Origin: an uncultured beta proteobacterium | GTDB lineage: Bacteria; Pseudomonadota; Gammaproteobacteria; Burkholderiales; Burkholderiaceae_C | NCBI GenBank assembly: GCA_903897925.1 | Contig: CAIUDG010000070.1 | Location: forward strand, 1 to 47,502 | DNA: 47,502 nucleotides | Direction: 5' to 3' | Part shown: in pieces, positions 17,384 through 25,914 of the stretch | How the letters are laid out: the number at the start of each line of letters is the position of its first letter | Numbering within the stretch: the first letter of the stretch is position 1 | Made by a program: the position numbers and the translations under genes | The notes under the pieces: generated by a model | The model's database searches: none | What the model was told of the DNA's origin: nothing | What the model saw: only the letters and a program-made list of their open reading frames with translations

Positions 17384-19071
17384 GCGGCCACCGGATAAAT
17401 GTGGCCGTCGTACGAGGAGGCCAGAAATTGTAGTTGCTGAGCGTCCCAGGTAATGGCGGAAATGCCGGCGTGGCTGAGCCGCTGCATTGGCGCCCACTGC
17501 CGGGTGCGCAGGTCAAAGCGGGCCACGGTGCCGCCATAGCTGCCGGTCAGCACGGAGTCGCCACGGGCATTCACGCCAATGCATTTGACCGAATGGCGGT
17601 GTGGTGTGCGGTAGCTGGTTTGCTGGCCTTGGTGCCACAGGCGCAGCTGCAGGTCGCGCCCGATGCTGGCAAAGCCGCCGTCTTGCACGCTGCAGCAGCC
17701 GTTGGCAATGCGTTCATGGGCCCGGTTGACGCGCTGGTGCAAAGACCAGTCGGCGATGTTGTGCCAGGCGACATCGGTGTTGGCGCAGACCGAAAACAGC
17801 TGTTCGGCAGTGACGCTGATGCCTTTCACCGCGTTTTCGTACAGCGCCATGGTGTGCACCAGGCGCAGGGCGCCACTGGCCTGCACTTCGAAAATCAGGA
17901 TTTCGCCGGTGTAGCTGCCCACTGCCAGGTGGGCTTGGCCGTGGCGTTGCAGCGGCGCTGCGCAGTTCAGCGGCGCGTGGTGCTGGTACAGCACGCGGGC
18001 GCTGTGGGCGTCAAAAATCTGGCCGAGTTGGCCGCCGCAATACAGGTGCGGGCCGCTGGCGGCCAGGAAGTTGCACAGGCTGCCGATTTCCTGGTACGGC
18101 TGGCCGTTGCGCCGCACGCTGCCGGCGTCGCCGACGCTGTAGACGGCATCGCCGTGCGCCAGCACGGTATTGAGGGCGCTGCCGGCGGCCACGCCGTCGA
18201 GCGCCCACTGTTGCTGCGCCGGGTCGAACACTGCGTAGGTGCTGCCAAAGGTGCCGCAGGCTATGCGGCCGTCGTCCAGGATGGTGGCGGCGCGCGCCCA
18301 GATGCAGGCCGGCAGCTCGGTGCGGCAGATTTCTTGCAGCTGGCTTTGGCCGGCGTCCTGGCTGAGCTGCCAGATCGCCAGGCTGCGGTCGTAACTCAGT
18401 GACACCAGGATGCCGCGTTTTTCGTTGAGGGCAATCTTTTTCACGCCGGCCTGGTGCGCCTGTACGAAGCGCAGGCCATGGTCTTCGATCAGCGCGATGC
18501 GGCCTTTGTCGTCGCCGGCAAAAATGCTGCCGGTGCGCGCCATTTCAACGCTGTCGCTGCGCACCCCGAGGTCGGTGCAGTCGGTTTGCAGGCCGCTGTC
18601 GGCGTCCCAGCGCCGGATGGTGCCATCGACGCTGGAGGTGACCACCTGCTGGCCGTCGTGCGACCAGGCCAGCGACAGCACATTGCCGGTGTGGCCACGC
18701 ATGGTGTGCAGGCATGCACCGGAACGCAAAAAGATGCGCACGCAGCGGTCCAGCGCACAGGTGGCGATCAGGCGGTCGTCGGGTGAGAAGGCGGCCATGT
18801 CGACGTCGTCGGCGTGGCCTGAGAGCACGGCCTGCAGCTGCAGCTCAGGCAGCGACCAGACGCGTGCCGAATAGTCGCTGCTGGCGCTGACCAGGAACTG
18901 GCCGTCGCTGCTGAAGGCGCATTGGTTGACCAGGTGGTCGTGGTGCGCCATTTGCAGGGCTTGGCCGCTGGCCTGGTCCCACAGGATCAGGCGGTTGTCG
19001 TAGCCGGCGGTGGCGATCCACGGTGCGCTGGCGGCGATGCCGGCAATGGGACCCAGGTGTTGTATGGACAT
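17380..19071 (-). CDS. WD40-repeat beta-propeller protein
   Basis: A 563-residue protein built almost entirely of WD40-like repeats. Clear blades include HLVNQCAFSSDGQFLVSASS followed by DYSARVWSL, HADDVDMAAFSPDDRLIATC, GHTGNVLSLAWSHDGQQVVT followed by SSVDGTIRRWD, and near the end HSVKCIGVNARGDSVLTGSY. About 12-14 blades would fit, perhaps two propellers. It has no signal peptide or catalytic domain, so a scaffold for the operon's enzymes or their peptide substrate is a reasonable guess. The ATG at 19071 lacks a purine-rich ribosome site; an in-frame TTG at 19200 gives an unconvincing N-terminal extension, so the start is uncertain. First gene of the four-gene minus-strand operon, divergent from the 56-residue peptide gene. 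Confidence 0.88.
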   Translation of the reverse strand: MSIQHLGPIAGIAASAPWIATAGYDNRLILWDQASGQALQMAHHDHLVNQCAFSSDGQFLVSASSDYSARVWSLPELQLQAVLSGHADDVDMAAFSPDDRLIATCALDRCVRIFLRSGACLHTMRGHTGNVLSLAWSHDGQQVVTSSVDGTIRRWDADSGLQTDCTDLGVRSDSVEMARTGSIFAGDDKGRIALIEDHGLRFVQAHQAGVKKIALNEKRGILVSLSYDRSLAIWQLSQDAGQSQLQEICRTELPACIWARAATILDDGRIACGTFGSTYAVFDPAQQQWALDGVAAGSALNTVLAHGDAVYSVGDAGSVRRNGQPYQEIGSLCNFLAASGPHLYCGGQLGQIFDAHSARVLYQHHAPLNCAAPLQRHGQAHLAVGSYTGEILIFEVQASGALRLVHTMALYENAVKGISVTAEQLFSVCANTDVAWHNIADWSLHQRVNRAHERIANGCCSVQDGGFASIGRDLQLRLWHQGQQTSYRTPHRHSVKCIGVNARGDSVLTGSYGGTVARFDLRTRQWAPMQRLSHAGISAITWDAQQLQFLASSYDGHIYPVAA

Positions 19072-19164
19072 GGAGGTATCGGTGCAGAGTCTTGGTGAAA
19101 CTTGGTGGGAGCAATGATGCGGGGGATGGATGGTGTAGATCGGGTGAATTGCCGCCGAAAATGC

Positions 19165-19196
19165 CGCTATATCTGTTTTTGGCAAAACTTTACAAA
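19165..19196 (-). promoter_or_regulatory. Candidate promoter of the WD40 / ATP-grasp operon
   Basis: Read on the minus strand, TTGTAA (19190-19195) and TATAGC (19166-19171) stand 18 nt apart, each matching the sigma70 consensus at four of six positions. They lie in an AT-rich island in the 245-nt divergent gap 19072-19316. The same island offers TTGGCA at about 19180 as a -35 for the rightward peptide gene, without a convincing -10. No other gene is seen in this gap. Confidence 0.35.
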
Positions 19197-19316
19197 GCAA
19201 TAAAGCCGTTTATGAAGTTTTCCTGACTAAAGATGCGCAGAATTCCGCCGAAACTGACAGTACGGGAGCTTGTCTTCGGCCAATTCTGGTCGAAAGCGAC
19301 CCTACGAGGAGTTCAT

Positions 19317-19487
19317 ATGGGAATGCGAATTGGTGGCGGCGCCGCGCCGGCACCTGCTGCCAGCCAGAGCAGTGTGGCGAAATGGCAGCAGGCGCAGCTG
19401 ATGAAAACACCGGCGCCATCGACCCCGGCACCGCAGCCGGGCAAGCCGACCGAGAGCCTGGGCAACAACGTCAATACCTTCGCCTGA
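19317..19487 (+). CDS. 56-residue Pro/Ala-rich peptide, candidate precursor of a modified peptide
   Basis: A 56-residue open frame with AGGAG 5 nt before its ATG, one of the best ribosome sites in the window. The product begins MGMRIGGG, has a short helical-looking block (SSVAKWQQAQLMK), then a Pro/Thr/Ser-rich part and a C-terminus SLGNNVNTFA. It has no Cys, no signal peptide and no hydrophobic membrane segment. It diverges from the WD40/FMN-reductase/FGE-like/ATP-grasp operon and is followed by a large hairpin, consistent with a monocistronic precursor gene. I do not recognise the family. It could be a RiPP-like substrate, with the N-terminal block as leader and the C-terminal part as core, or a small regulatory protein. 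That it is translated is likely; its role is inference. Confidence 0.7.
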   Translation: MGMRIGGGAAPAPAASQSSVAKWQQAQLMKTPAPSTPAPQPGKPTESLGNNVNTFA

Positions 19488-19502
19488 AGGTGGGCGTGGG
19501 CG

Positions 19503-19560
19503 CCGCAGCGGGCAGGCCAGGTCGGTCTGGCATTTATTCAGACCGGCCCGGTCGCTGCGG
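19503..19560. terminator. Large imperfect hairpin between convergent peptide and HDOD genes
   Basis: An inner 10-bp stem with one G-U pair (arms 19520-19529 and 19539-19548) is enclosed by an outer 8-bp perfect stem, CCGCAGCG at 19503-19510 with CGCTGCGG at 19553-19560. It fills the 75-nt gap between two convergent stops and could act in both directions. Neither side has a T-tract, so a classical intrinsic terminator is not certain. Confidence 0.6.
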
Positions 19561-19562
19561 TG

Positions 19563-20423
19563 TCAGTGCATCAGGTCTTCCAGGCCGTGCGTAAGGCTGC
19601 GCAGATCCGGCATCAGCGGCAGTGCCAGGCGACCTGGCTGGCCCTGTGGCTGCGCGATCCAGTCGCTGCCCAGACCGACCGATTCGGCCACGGCACCCGG
19701 AAAGCTGGCGGGCCAATCGGGCGGCAATTCGGGGAATTGCTCCTGCCGGGCGCGCCAGGCGCCCAGGTGCACCAGCGCGGCGGCTGGAATCAAGGGCTGG
19801 CTTGCCAGCGGATCAGGAATCGCTGCCAGCGCGTCAATAATGGCCTGCGGGAAGCGCCAGGTGCTGGCCAGGGCGGCGGAAACCTCACAGAAATGGAAGC
19901 CCAGGGTGTCGTGTTCCAGGCGGCAGCGCGCCGGGTCGAGCACATTGACCTGGCTGTCGAGTGCGACCATCGCCGAAGGCGCGGCACAGTGCATTTGCAG
20001 TTGGCCAATGCCTTGCAGCAGCCCGAGGGTGAACATCAGGTCGCCGTTGTGGTTGCTGCGTTCGGCCAGCCAGCGTGAGCTGCAGGCGGTGTAGAGGTTG
20101 TGGCGCCAGAACGCCTGCAGGTCCATGCCCGGGGTGTTGCGGTAGGCGGCGGCCAGGCCATCGCCGAGCACCAGGTTGCGCACCATTGAAAAACCCAGAA
20201 TGCGCAGCGCGTCGTCGAGCGTGGCAATGGTGCGCGACATATTGAAATAGGAAGAATTCGCCAGCCGCAGAATTTTGGCGCTGAGCACCGGATCGGCGCC
20301 GATCTGCAGCGCAATTTCGCCGACCGAAATGCGCTCTGAATTGAAGCTGCTGATGACCTGTTGCACCACTTTCGGGATCAGTGGCAGGTGCGTGCTTTGT
20401 TCGACGATGGTTTCAATTTTCAT
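19563..20423 (-). CDS. HDOD domain protein
   Basis: A 286-residue protein consisting of an HDOD domain (about 15-215), the HD-superfamily fold without its catalytic metal site, used in bacterial signalling and chemotaxis-linked pathways. Typical stretches are LPLIPKVVQQVISS, DPVLSAKILRLANSSYF and DDALRILGFSMVRNLVLG. Last gene of the six-gene sensory operon; its ATG overlaps the stop of the hemerythrin-kinase gene by 4 nt. It ends at a large hairpin. Likely a cytosolic adaptor reading kinase output, by family analogy only. Confidence 0.92.
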   Translation of the reverse strand: MKIETIVEQSTHLPLIPKVVQQVISSFNSERISVGEIALQIGADPVLSAKILRLANSSYFNMSRTIATLDDALRILGFSMVRNLVLGDGLAAAYRNTPGMDLQAFWRHNLYTACSSRWLAERSNHNGDLMFTLGLLQGIGQLQMHCAAPSAMVALDSQVNVLDPARCRLEHDTLGFHFCEVSAALASTWRFPQAIIDALAAIPDPLASQPLIPAAALVHLGAWRARQEQFPELPPDWPASFPGAVAESVGLGSDWIAQPQGQPGRLALPLMPDLRSLTHGLEDLMH

Positions 20424-21934
20424 GGCGTGCCTGCTGGTGTTGTGCTGGCTGCCCGGATCGGCAGTTCGATGTGGAAAGTGGTGCCCTGGTCGGGGACGCT
20501 TTTGACGTCCAGGCTGCCGCTGTGGCGCTTGATGATGTCCCAGGCCATGGTCAGGCCCAGGCCGGTGCCGTTGCCGACCGCGTGGGTGGTGAAAAAAGGT
20601 TCAAAAATGCGGCGCTGGGTGGCGGCGCTCATGCCGCAGCCGGTGTCGGCGATATCGATCCAGGCGGTGTCGCCGTGGCACCCGCTGCGCAATGTGATGG
20701 TGCCGTGCTCGGCAATCGCCTGCGCGGCGTTGCGCAACAGGTTGACGAAAACCTGCCCGATTTGCGCCGGAATGCAAAGCAGCGGCGGTATCGGGGCCAG
20801 TTCCAGTCGCACTTCGGCCTTGGCCTGCAGTTCAATATCGGTCACTTTGAGGGCGTTTTGCAGTGCCGTATTGATGTCGGCGGATTGCCAGACCGCATTG
20901 TCGGCACCAGCATATTCGCGCAGGTCGTTGACGATGCGTTTCACCCGGTCCAGGCCGGCGCGCGATTCCTGCAGCAACTCGCTGACGTCCTGGCGGATGA
21001 AGGGCAGGTCGATCGCTGCGGCCTGTTGCAGCAGGGCATTGCGCTGTGCTGGTGGCAGCGCCGGAGCCAGGGTTTCACAGCCGCGGATAAAGGCCAGCAA
21101 CTGGTTGACATAGCCCGACAGCGAACCCAGGTTGGAGCTGACGAAGCCGATCGGATTGTTGATTTCGTGCGCCACGCCGGCGGCCAGCTGGCCGACCGCG
21201 GCCATTTTTTCCGACTGCAGCAACTGGTTCTGCGTCAGCTTCAGCTGGGCCAGCGAATCGACCAGGGCCAGCCGCTCGGTGCGCAGTTCGGCGTTGCTGG
21301 CGGCCAGCTCCTGGGTGCGTTGGCTGACGCGCTGTTCCAGCTCCTGGTTGAGCCGTTCCAGTTCGGTCTTGCCCTGGCGGATTTCTTCGTTGGCGGCGGT
21401 CAGGTTGCGGTTGCGCGTGGTCAGCAGCGCAAACAGGTCGATCAGCGCGGCGTTGTAAACCGCCTGCGGCGCGCTGGCCGGCGCATCCAATGCGGCATAG
21501 GCGTGGCTGGCGCTGTCGCCGGCGCGAATCGCCAGTATCTGGCGCGCCATCTGTTTGTCTTCGGACAGGATGTGGAAGGTCAGCCAGCTGGTCAGGAAGT
21601 GCAGCAGGTCGTTGCCGCTGAGGTGTTCGCCGCGCTCGAACTGGGTGCGCATGCGCAGCACTTCGTCGACAAAGGCCAGGTGGGTCTTGACGTGCTGTGC
21701 CAGGTAGGCCGCTTCGACGTGGACCTGCTCCATCAGCATTTCTTCGTACTTGAAGTGGGTTGCCGCGTACTGGATCAGTTTGTCCAGCAGCGGGCCGACT
21801 TCGCGCTGCGCTTCGTCATCGCCACTGACCAGGTGCGGCGCGGCAGCGTTGATCATGTTGACCAGCATGCGGTGCTGTTGGTCCACCGGATCGATGCCGG
21901 TGACAAAGTGATCGCTCCAGGCCATCAGGTTCAT
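20420..21934 (-). CDS. Bacteriohemerythrin-histidine kinase fusion
   Basis: A 504-residue protein. Residues 1-130 are a bacteriohemerythrin with all seven di-iron ligands visible: His21, His60, Glu64, His81, His85, His120 and Asp125. A coiled-coil linker (about 175-240) leads to a HisKA-like helix with AAGVAHEINNPIGFV (His255) and an HATPase domain with NLLRNAAQAI, DTGCGMS and GTGLGLTMAWDI. Hemerythrins bind O2 or NO, so this looks like a soluble gas- or redox-sensing kinase. Both gene ends overlap their neighbours by ATGA. The phosphoacceptor partner is probably the REC protein two genes upstream, by context. Confidence 0.93.
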   Translation of the reverse strand: MNLMAWSDHFVTGIDPVDQQHRMLVNMINAAAPHLVSGDDEAQREVGPLLDKLIQYAATHFKYEEMLMEQVHVEAAYLAQHVKTHLAFVDEVLRMRTQFERGEHLSGNDLLHFLTSWLTFHILSEDKQMARQILAIRAGDSASHAYAALDAPASAPQAVYNAALIDLFALLTTRNRNLTAANEEIRQGKTELERLNQELEQRVSQRTQELAASNAELRTERLALVDSLAQLKLTQNQLLQSEKMAAVGQLAAGVAHEINNPIGFVSSNLGSLSGYVNQLLAFIRGCETLAPALPPAQRNALLQQAAAIDLPFIRQDVSELLQESRAGLDRVKRIVNDLREYAGADNAVWQSADINTALQNALKVTDIELQAKAEVRLELAPIPPLLCIPAQIGQVFVNLLRNAAQAIAEHGTITLRSGCHGDTAWIDIADTGCGMSAATQRRIFEPFFTTHAVGNGTGLGLTMAWDIIKRHSGSLDVKSVPDQGTTFHIELPIRAASTTPAGTP

Positions 21935-24543
21935 GATTCAGGGCTTTCTTGGTCGATCGGTAAGGTGACGCGAAAGGTGCTGCCAACGCCGGGTGTGGAC
22001 TGCACCGTGATGGAGCCATGGTGGCGTTGAATGATGCCGAACGATATCGACAGGCCCAGGCCGGTGCCCTCACCAATCGGTTTGCTGGTGTAGAACGGAT
22101 CGAAAATGCGTTCCAGCTTGTCGGCGGCAATGCCGCAACCGGTGTCCTGCACTTCAATCCAGACCTGGTTGCCGGTGCAGCCGGTGCGCACGGTGATGCT
22201 GCCCTGGGTGCTGATGGACTGTTCGGCGTTGATCAGCAGGTTCATCACGACCTGGTTGATTTGCGAACCGACACAGTTCACCAGCGGCAAGTCGCCATAT
22301 TCGCGTTGCATCTTGATTTTGTATTTGAGCTTGTTCCACACCACGTTGATGGTGCTTTCGATGCCGGCATGCAGGTCGGTCCATTGTCTGGCGGTGTCGC
22401 CAGAGCGGGAGAAATTTTTCAGATCGGCGACGATGTGGCTGACGCGCTGGACCCCGTCGGCGCTTTCGCTGAGCAGCTTGCCCAGGTCTTCGACCATGAA
22501 GTCGAAATCCAGCGCACGCTTCAGGGCCCGCACCCGGGCCACGCTTTGCGGGTCGCTGCCGGGCTGGTTTTCCAGTTCGGTATAGGCCTGGATGATTTCC
22601 TGCAGGTGGCCGGCATAGGCGGCCAGGGTGCCGAGGTTGGATTTGACAAAGCCAATCGGGTTGTTGATCTCGTGCGCCACCCCGGCAGCCAGTTGGCCTA
22701 TTGAGGCCATTTTTTCGCTTTGCAGCAATTGCAGCTGAATTTCGGACAGGCGTTGGTTCATCACCAGCAGCTCATCGACGCGCTGCTTGAGCGAGTTCTC
22801 GGCGCGTGCGCGGCGTGCCATGCGCCAGATGTCGTTGCCCAGCAATTGCAGGGTTTCCACGTCAAACGCATCGTAGTCTGCGGCTTTGTTGCCAACGCCC
22901 AGCAGCAGGCGCACCTTGCCGCCTTCCACCACCGGGACCGTGACCAGGCGTTGCAATGCGGCATGGCCTTCGGGCAGACCGTCTTTCGGGGCATACAGCG
23001 GGTAGTCGTTGACCACTTCCGGCTTCTTGCTGCGCAAGGCATCGGCCCAGATGCCGGCTTCGCTGACCGGGTAGTGTTTGTCGTGCGCGGCGTTGCAGGT
23101 TTTCAGGGTGCTCTGGGTCCAGGCCTGCAGCTCCATGGTCTCCTGGTCTTCGTTGACGAAGTGCAGAAAGCCCCGGCTGCTGTGCGTGAGCTGCTCGGCC
23201 AGTTCCAGACCGGCATGCAGGAAGGCGGCCTCGTCGATTTGGTCGCCGAGTCCGTTCAGGTGCAGCAGGGCGTCGATGCGTTCGCGGGCGTGGTAGCGGT
23301 CGGTGACATCAAAGCTGATGCCACCCAGGTATTGCTGGCCGTTTTCGTCATCGATGATGAACATGCTGGTTTCGTTGTGCCGGCCGTCAAACGATTGTTC
23401 CACCGTGCGTGCGGTGTGGCTGCGCAGCACTTCGTGGTCGAACTGGGTGACGAAATCGGCAAAGTCGGGCGGAAAAATTTCATGCGCAGTTTTGCCAATC
23501 AGGGTTTTCGGATCGACGCCCAGCAAATGGCCGAGAAACTGGTTTGCCATGACCAGACGCAGGCTGGAGTCCTTGACATAGGCGACGCCCGGCAGCAGGT
23601 CAATGAAGCGCTGTACCAGTGACTGGGTATTGCGCAGCCGGGCTTCCAGATGGTGCCGTTCCGTGACATCGTGCACCGCCGAGATCAGGCGGGTGGCGCC
23701 CTTCAGGGTGATCGGGGTGCTGAAGACTTCGACTTCGCGCTGCGACCCGTCGGCCAGCCGGTGGCTGAAGTTGAAATACATTTTCCGCTGCTCTACGGCA
23801 GAGCGCATTTCGGCTTTGACCTGCTCGGCCGGCGTCACATTGATGTCGGCGATGTGCATGCGGGTGATGGCCTGGTGTGGGTAGCCGTAAAACGCCAGCG
23901 CGCGTGGATTGGCGTCGGTGATACGGCCATCGGAGGGGTCAATCACCAGCATCGGCAGGCTGTTGTTGGAGAACAGCATGCTGTAGCGCGATTCGCTTTC
24001 ATGCAGCGCCCATTCGGCGGTGGCATTTTTTCCGGCTTCGTCAAGGCGCTCCAGGGTCCGCCCCATGGCCTCGCCCAATTGGCTTAACAGCGGCCGCACG
24101 CTGGCGTCAAAGTAGCTGGCGCTGGCGGCGTGCAGCACCAGCACACCGCAGGCCTTGCCGTTGATCGCCAGCGGGATAACGGCTTGGCTGCGTTCGGTGC
24201 GCTCAGCGGCCGGTGCCGCTAACGGCCATTGCGCGCCGTTGTTGCGCAGCGCCTGGTTGATCGGGCCCTGGTCGGCCTGCGCGTCCTTGTGGGCACTGGA
24301 TTGCAGCCAATCGCGGGGTGTCCAGCCGCTGCCGCAATGGGCTTGCGGCCAGACCCGGCTGTCGCCGGGATCGAGCATGCCAATCCAGGCCAGTTGCAGT
24401 TCGTCGGGTGTGACCAGGGCCTGGCAAATCTGCTGGAACACGGTGGTGCGGTCGTTGCCATGCACCAGGGCGGCATGGCAGGCCAGCAGTCCCTGGTAGA
24501 GCGACAGCGGTGCGGCGGCGGTGGGCACGACGGCGTTCGTCAT
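21931..24543 (-). CDS. GAF-PAS-PAS-GAF sensor histidine kinase
   Basis: An 870-residue soluble kinase. Apparent order: GAF (15-165), PAS (about 180-295, with IDPSDGRITDANPRALAFYG), PAS (about 305-420, with YVKDSSLRLVMANQFLGHLL), GAF-like (about 425-590), short coiled coil, then the kinase core with AAGVAHEINNPIGFVKSNLG (His624), NLLINAEQSI and GTGLGLSISFGIIQRHHG. The core is strikingly similar to that of the hemerythrin kinase next door, so the pair probably arose by duplication followed by change of sensor. It overlaps the REC gene upstream and the hemerythrin kinase downstream by 4 nt each. Signal unknown. Confidence 0.93.
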   Translation of the reverse strand: MTNAVVPTAAAPLSLYQGLLACHAALVHGNDRTTVFQQICQALVTPDELQLAWIGMLDPGDSRVWPQAHCGSGWTPRDWLQSSAHKDAQADQGPINQALRNNGAQWPLAAPAAERTERSQAVIPLAINGKACGVLVLHAASASYFDASVRPLLSQLGEAMGRTLERLDEAGKNATAEWALHESESRYSMLFSNNSLPMLVIDPSDGRITDANPRALAFYGYPHQAITRMHIADINVTPAEQVKAEMRSAVEQRKMYFNFSHRLADGSQREVEVFSTPITLKGATRLISAVHDVTERHHLEARLRNTQSLVQRFIDLLPGVAYVKDSSLRLVMANQFLGHLLGVDPKTLIGKTAHEIFPPDFADFVTQFDHEVLRSHTARTVEQSFDGRHNETSMFIIDDENGQQYLGGISFDVTDRYHARERIDALLHLNGLGDQIDEAAFLHAGLELAEQLTHSSRGFLHFVNEDQETMELQAWTQSTLKTCNAAHDKHYPVSEAGIWADALRSKKPEVVNDYPLYAPKDGLPEGHAALQRLVTVPVVEGGKVRLLLGVGNKAADYDAFDVETLQLLGNDIWRMARRARAENSLKQRVDELLVMNQRLSEIQLQLLQSEKMASIGQLAAGVAHEINNPIGFVKSNLGTLAAYAGHLQEIIQAYTELENQPGSDPQSVARVRALKRALDFDFMVEDLGKLLSESADGVQRVSHIVADLKNFSRSGDTARQWTDLHAGIESTINVVWNKLKYKIKMQREYGDLPLVNCVGSQINQVVMNLLINAEQSISTQGSITVRTGCTGNQVWIEVQDTGCGIAADKLERIFDPFYTSKPIGEGTGLGLSISFGIIQRHHGSITVQSTPGVGSTFRVTLPIDQESPES

Positions 24544-25883
24544 GGTTTGGGCAGTGGCACCAGCACCTGAATGCTCAGGCGGGTCTCGATCGAGCGCTCA
24601 AAATTGATGATCTGGCGAATCACCGGTTGTTCCAGCACGTGGCCAGCAGTCAGCAGCAGCATGCCGCTGGGCGTGATCAGGTCTTTTGCCAGCGCCATGC
24701 CGGGTTCGAGTTCGCGCGAGTGCAGCGAGCGCGTGGCTTGGCTCGGGCTGTTGCTCAGGTCCTCACCGTCTTGCGGATGCATGGCCAGCAGTTGGGCCAC
24801 CACCAACGGGTCGAAATCACTGCCGCTGCGTTGTTGGAGGTATTGCCGGGCTTCCTGGCGGCCAAACAGGCGCGGCTCGATCTGTCCAATTTGCAGGCTG
24901 TCATAGGCCACCGCCACGGCCAGGATCCGTGCCCCGATGCTGATGTGGCGCCCCCCCAGGCCCTGCGGAAAACCGGCGCCGTCATGGCGTTCGAGTTGCT
25001 GGCCAATGGTTTCAATCGCGCCCTTGAGTTCGCTCAGCGGCATCAGCAGCTGTTCGGCGCGTTGCGGGTGCTGGCGGTAGCTTTCCATCTGGCGTGGCGT
25101 CATGCGCGCCAGTGGGGTGCTCAGCAGTTCGTCGTCGAAGCCAACTTTGCCGATCGCGTGCAGCAGGCCGGCAACGAAGACTTCCTGCGCCTGGCGGTTG
25201 TCGAGCTTGAGTTCCTGGGCCAGGCGGCGTGACAGGTCGGCGACGCGGCGGCTGTGGCCGGCGAGCTTGGGGTCGCGCAGCTCGATCAGCGCGGTGAACA
25301 TCTTGATGGAGGTCAGGAAATTGTTTTTCAGGCGTTCGTTGGCGCCCTGCAAGGCCTCGTTCGATTGGCGCAGCTCGGTGGTGCGTTCGGCGACTTTGAT
25401 TTCCAGGCTGGCATTCATGCGCTTGAGCGCTTCGTTTTGTTCCAGCACCAGCGCTTCCAGGCGCTTTTTTTCGGCTTCCAGGGCGCTGCGCTCCAGCGCG
25501 CCGCGCACGATCAGGATGATGTCGTGGTCGTCCCAGGGCTTGGCAATGTAGCGGTAGATTTCGCCCCGGTTGATGGCGCCCATGATGGAGGTGATGTCGG
25601 CATAGCCGGTCAGCAGCAGGCGCAGGATTTCGGGTTTGCGCTGGCGCACGTGCTCCAGAAAGGCTACGCCGTCCATTTCCGGCATGCGCATGTCGGAGAT
25701 CACCAGGTCGACTTTCTCTTGTTGCAGCAGGTCCAGGCCGGCCTGGCCGCTTTCGGCGATCAGCACCTGGAAGCCGTTGGCGCGGAACAGGCGTCGCAGC
25801 GCCGACAGAATACTGGGTTCGTCGTCGACACACAGGATGACCGGGCGTGGCGCCGGTTCTGCTGGGGTGAGGGTGTCGGTCAT
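24540..25883 (-). CDS. Response regulator with degenerate HD-GYP domain
   Basis: A 447-residue protein: REC domain (14-130) with acidic pocket Asp20-Asp21, phosphoacceptor Asp64 in VISDMRMPEMDG and Lys115; a coiled coil (about 135-190); an HD-GYP-like domain (about 195-345); and a C-terminal tail. In HD-GYP phosphodiesterases the metal site contains an HD pair and an HHE..DGxGYP block. Here they read LLHAIGK (His242-Ala243) and QQLERHDGAGFP, so several metal ligands are lost and cyclic-di-GMP hydrolysis is unlikely. It probably serves as a phosphorylation-dependent binding protein for the two kinases downstream. The start has clear REC homology from residue 14. Confidence 0.92.
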   Translation of the reverse strand: MTDTLTPAEPAPRPVILCVDDEPSILSALRRLFRANGFQVLIAESGQAGLDLLQQEKVDLVISDMRMPEMDGVAFLEHVRQRKPEILRLLLTGYADITSIMGAINRGEIYRYIAKPWDDHDIILIVRGALERSALEAEKKRLEALVLEQNEALKRMNASLEIKVAERTTELRQSNEALQGANERLKNNFLTSIKMFTALIELRDPKLAGHSRRVADLSRRLAQELKLDNRQAQEVFVAGLLHAIGKVGFDDELLSTPLARMTPRQMESYRQHPQRAEQLLMPLSELKGAIETIGQQLERHDGAGFPQGLGGRHISIGARILAVAVAYDSLQIGQIEPRLFGRQEARQYLQQRSGSDFDPLVVAQLLAMHPQDGEDLSNSPSQATRSLHSRELEPGMALAKDLITPSGMLLLTAGHVLEQPVIRQIINFERSIETRLSIQVLVPLPKP

Positions 25884-25914
25884 GGGCGGGGCTTTCAGTC
25901 GGAGGTCAAGCGGT

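Noticed and set aside
19165..19196. TAAAGTTTT followed by GATAT on the minus strand as a sigma28 promoter
   Set aside because: The spacing is about 3 nt shorter than the flagellar consensus and the GCC before GATA is absent.
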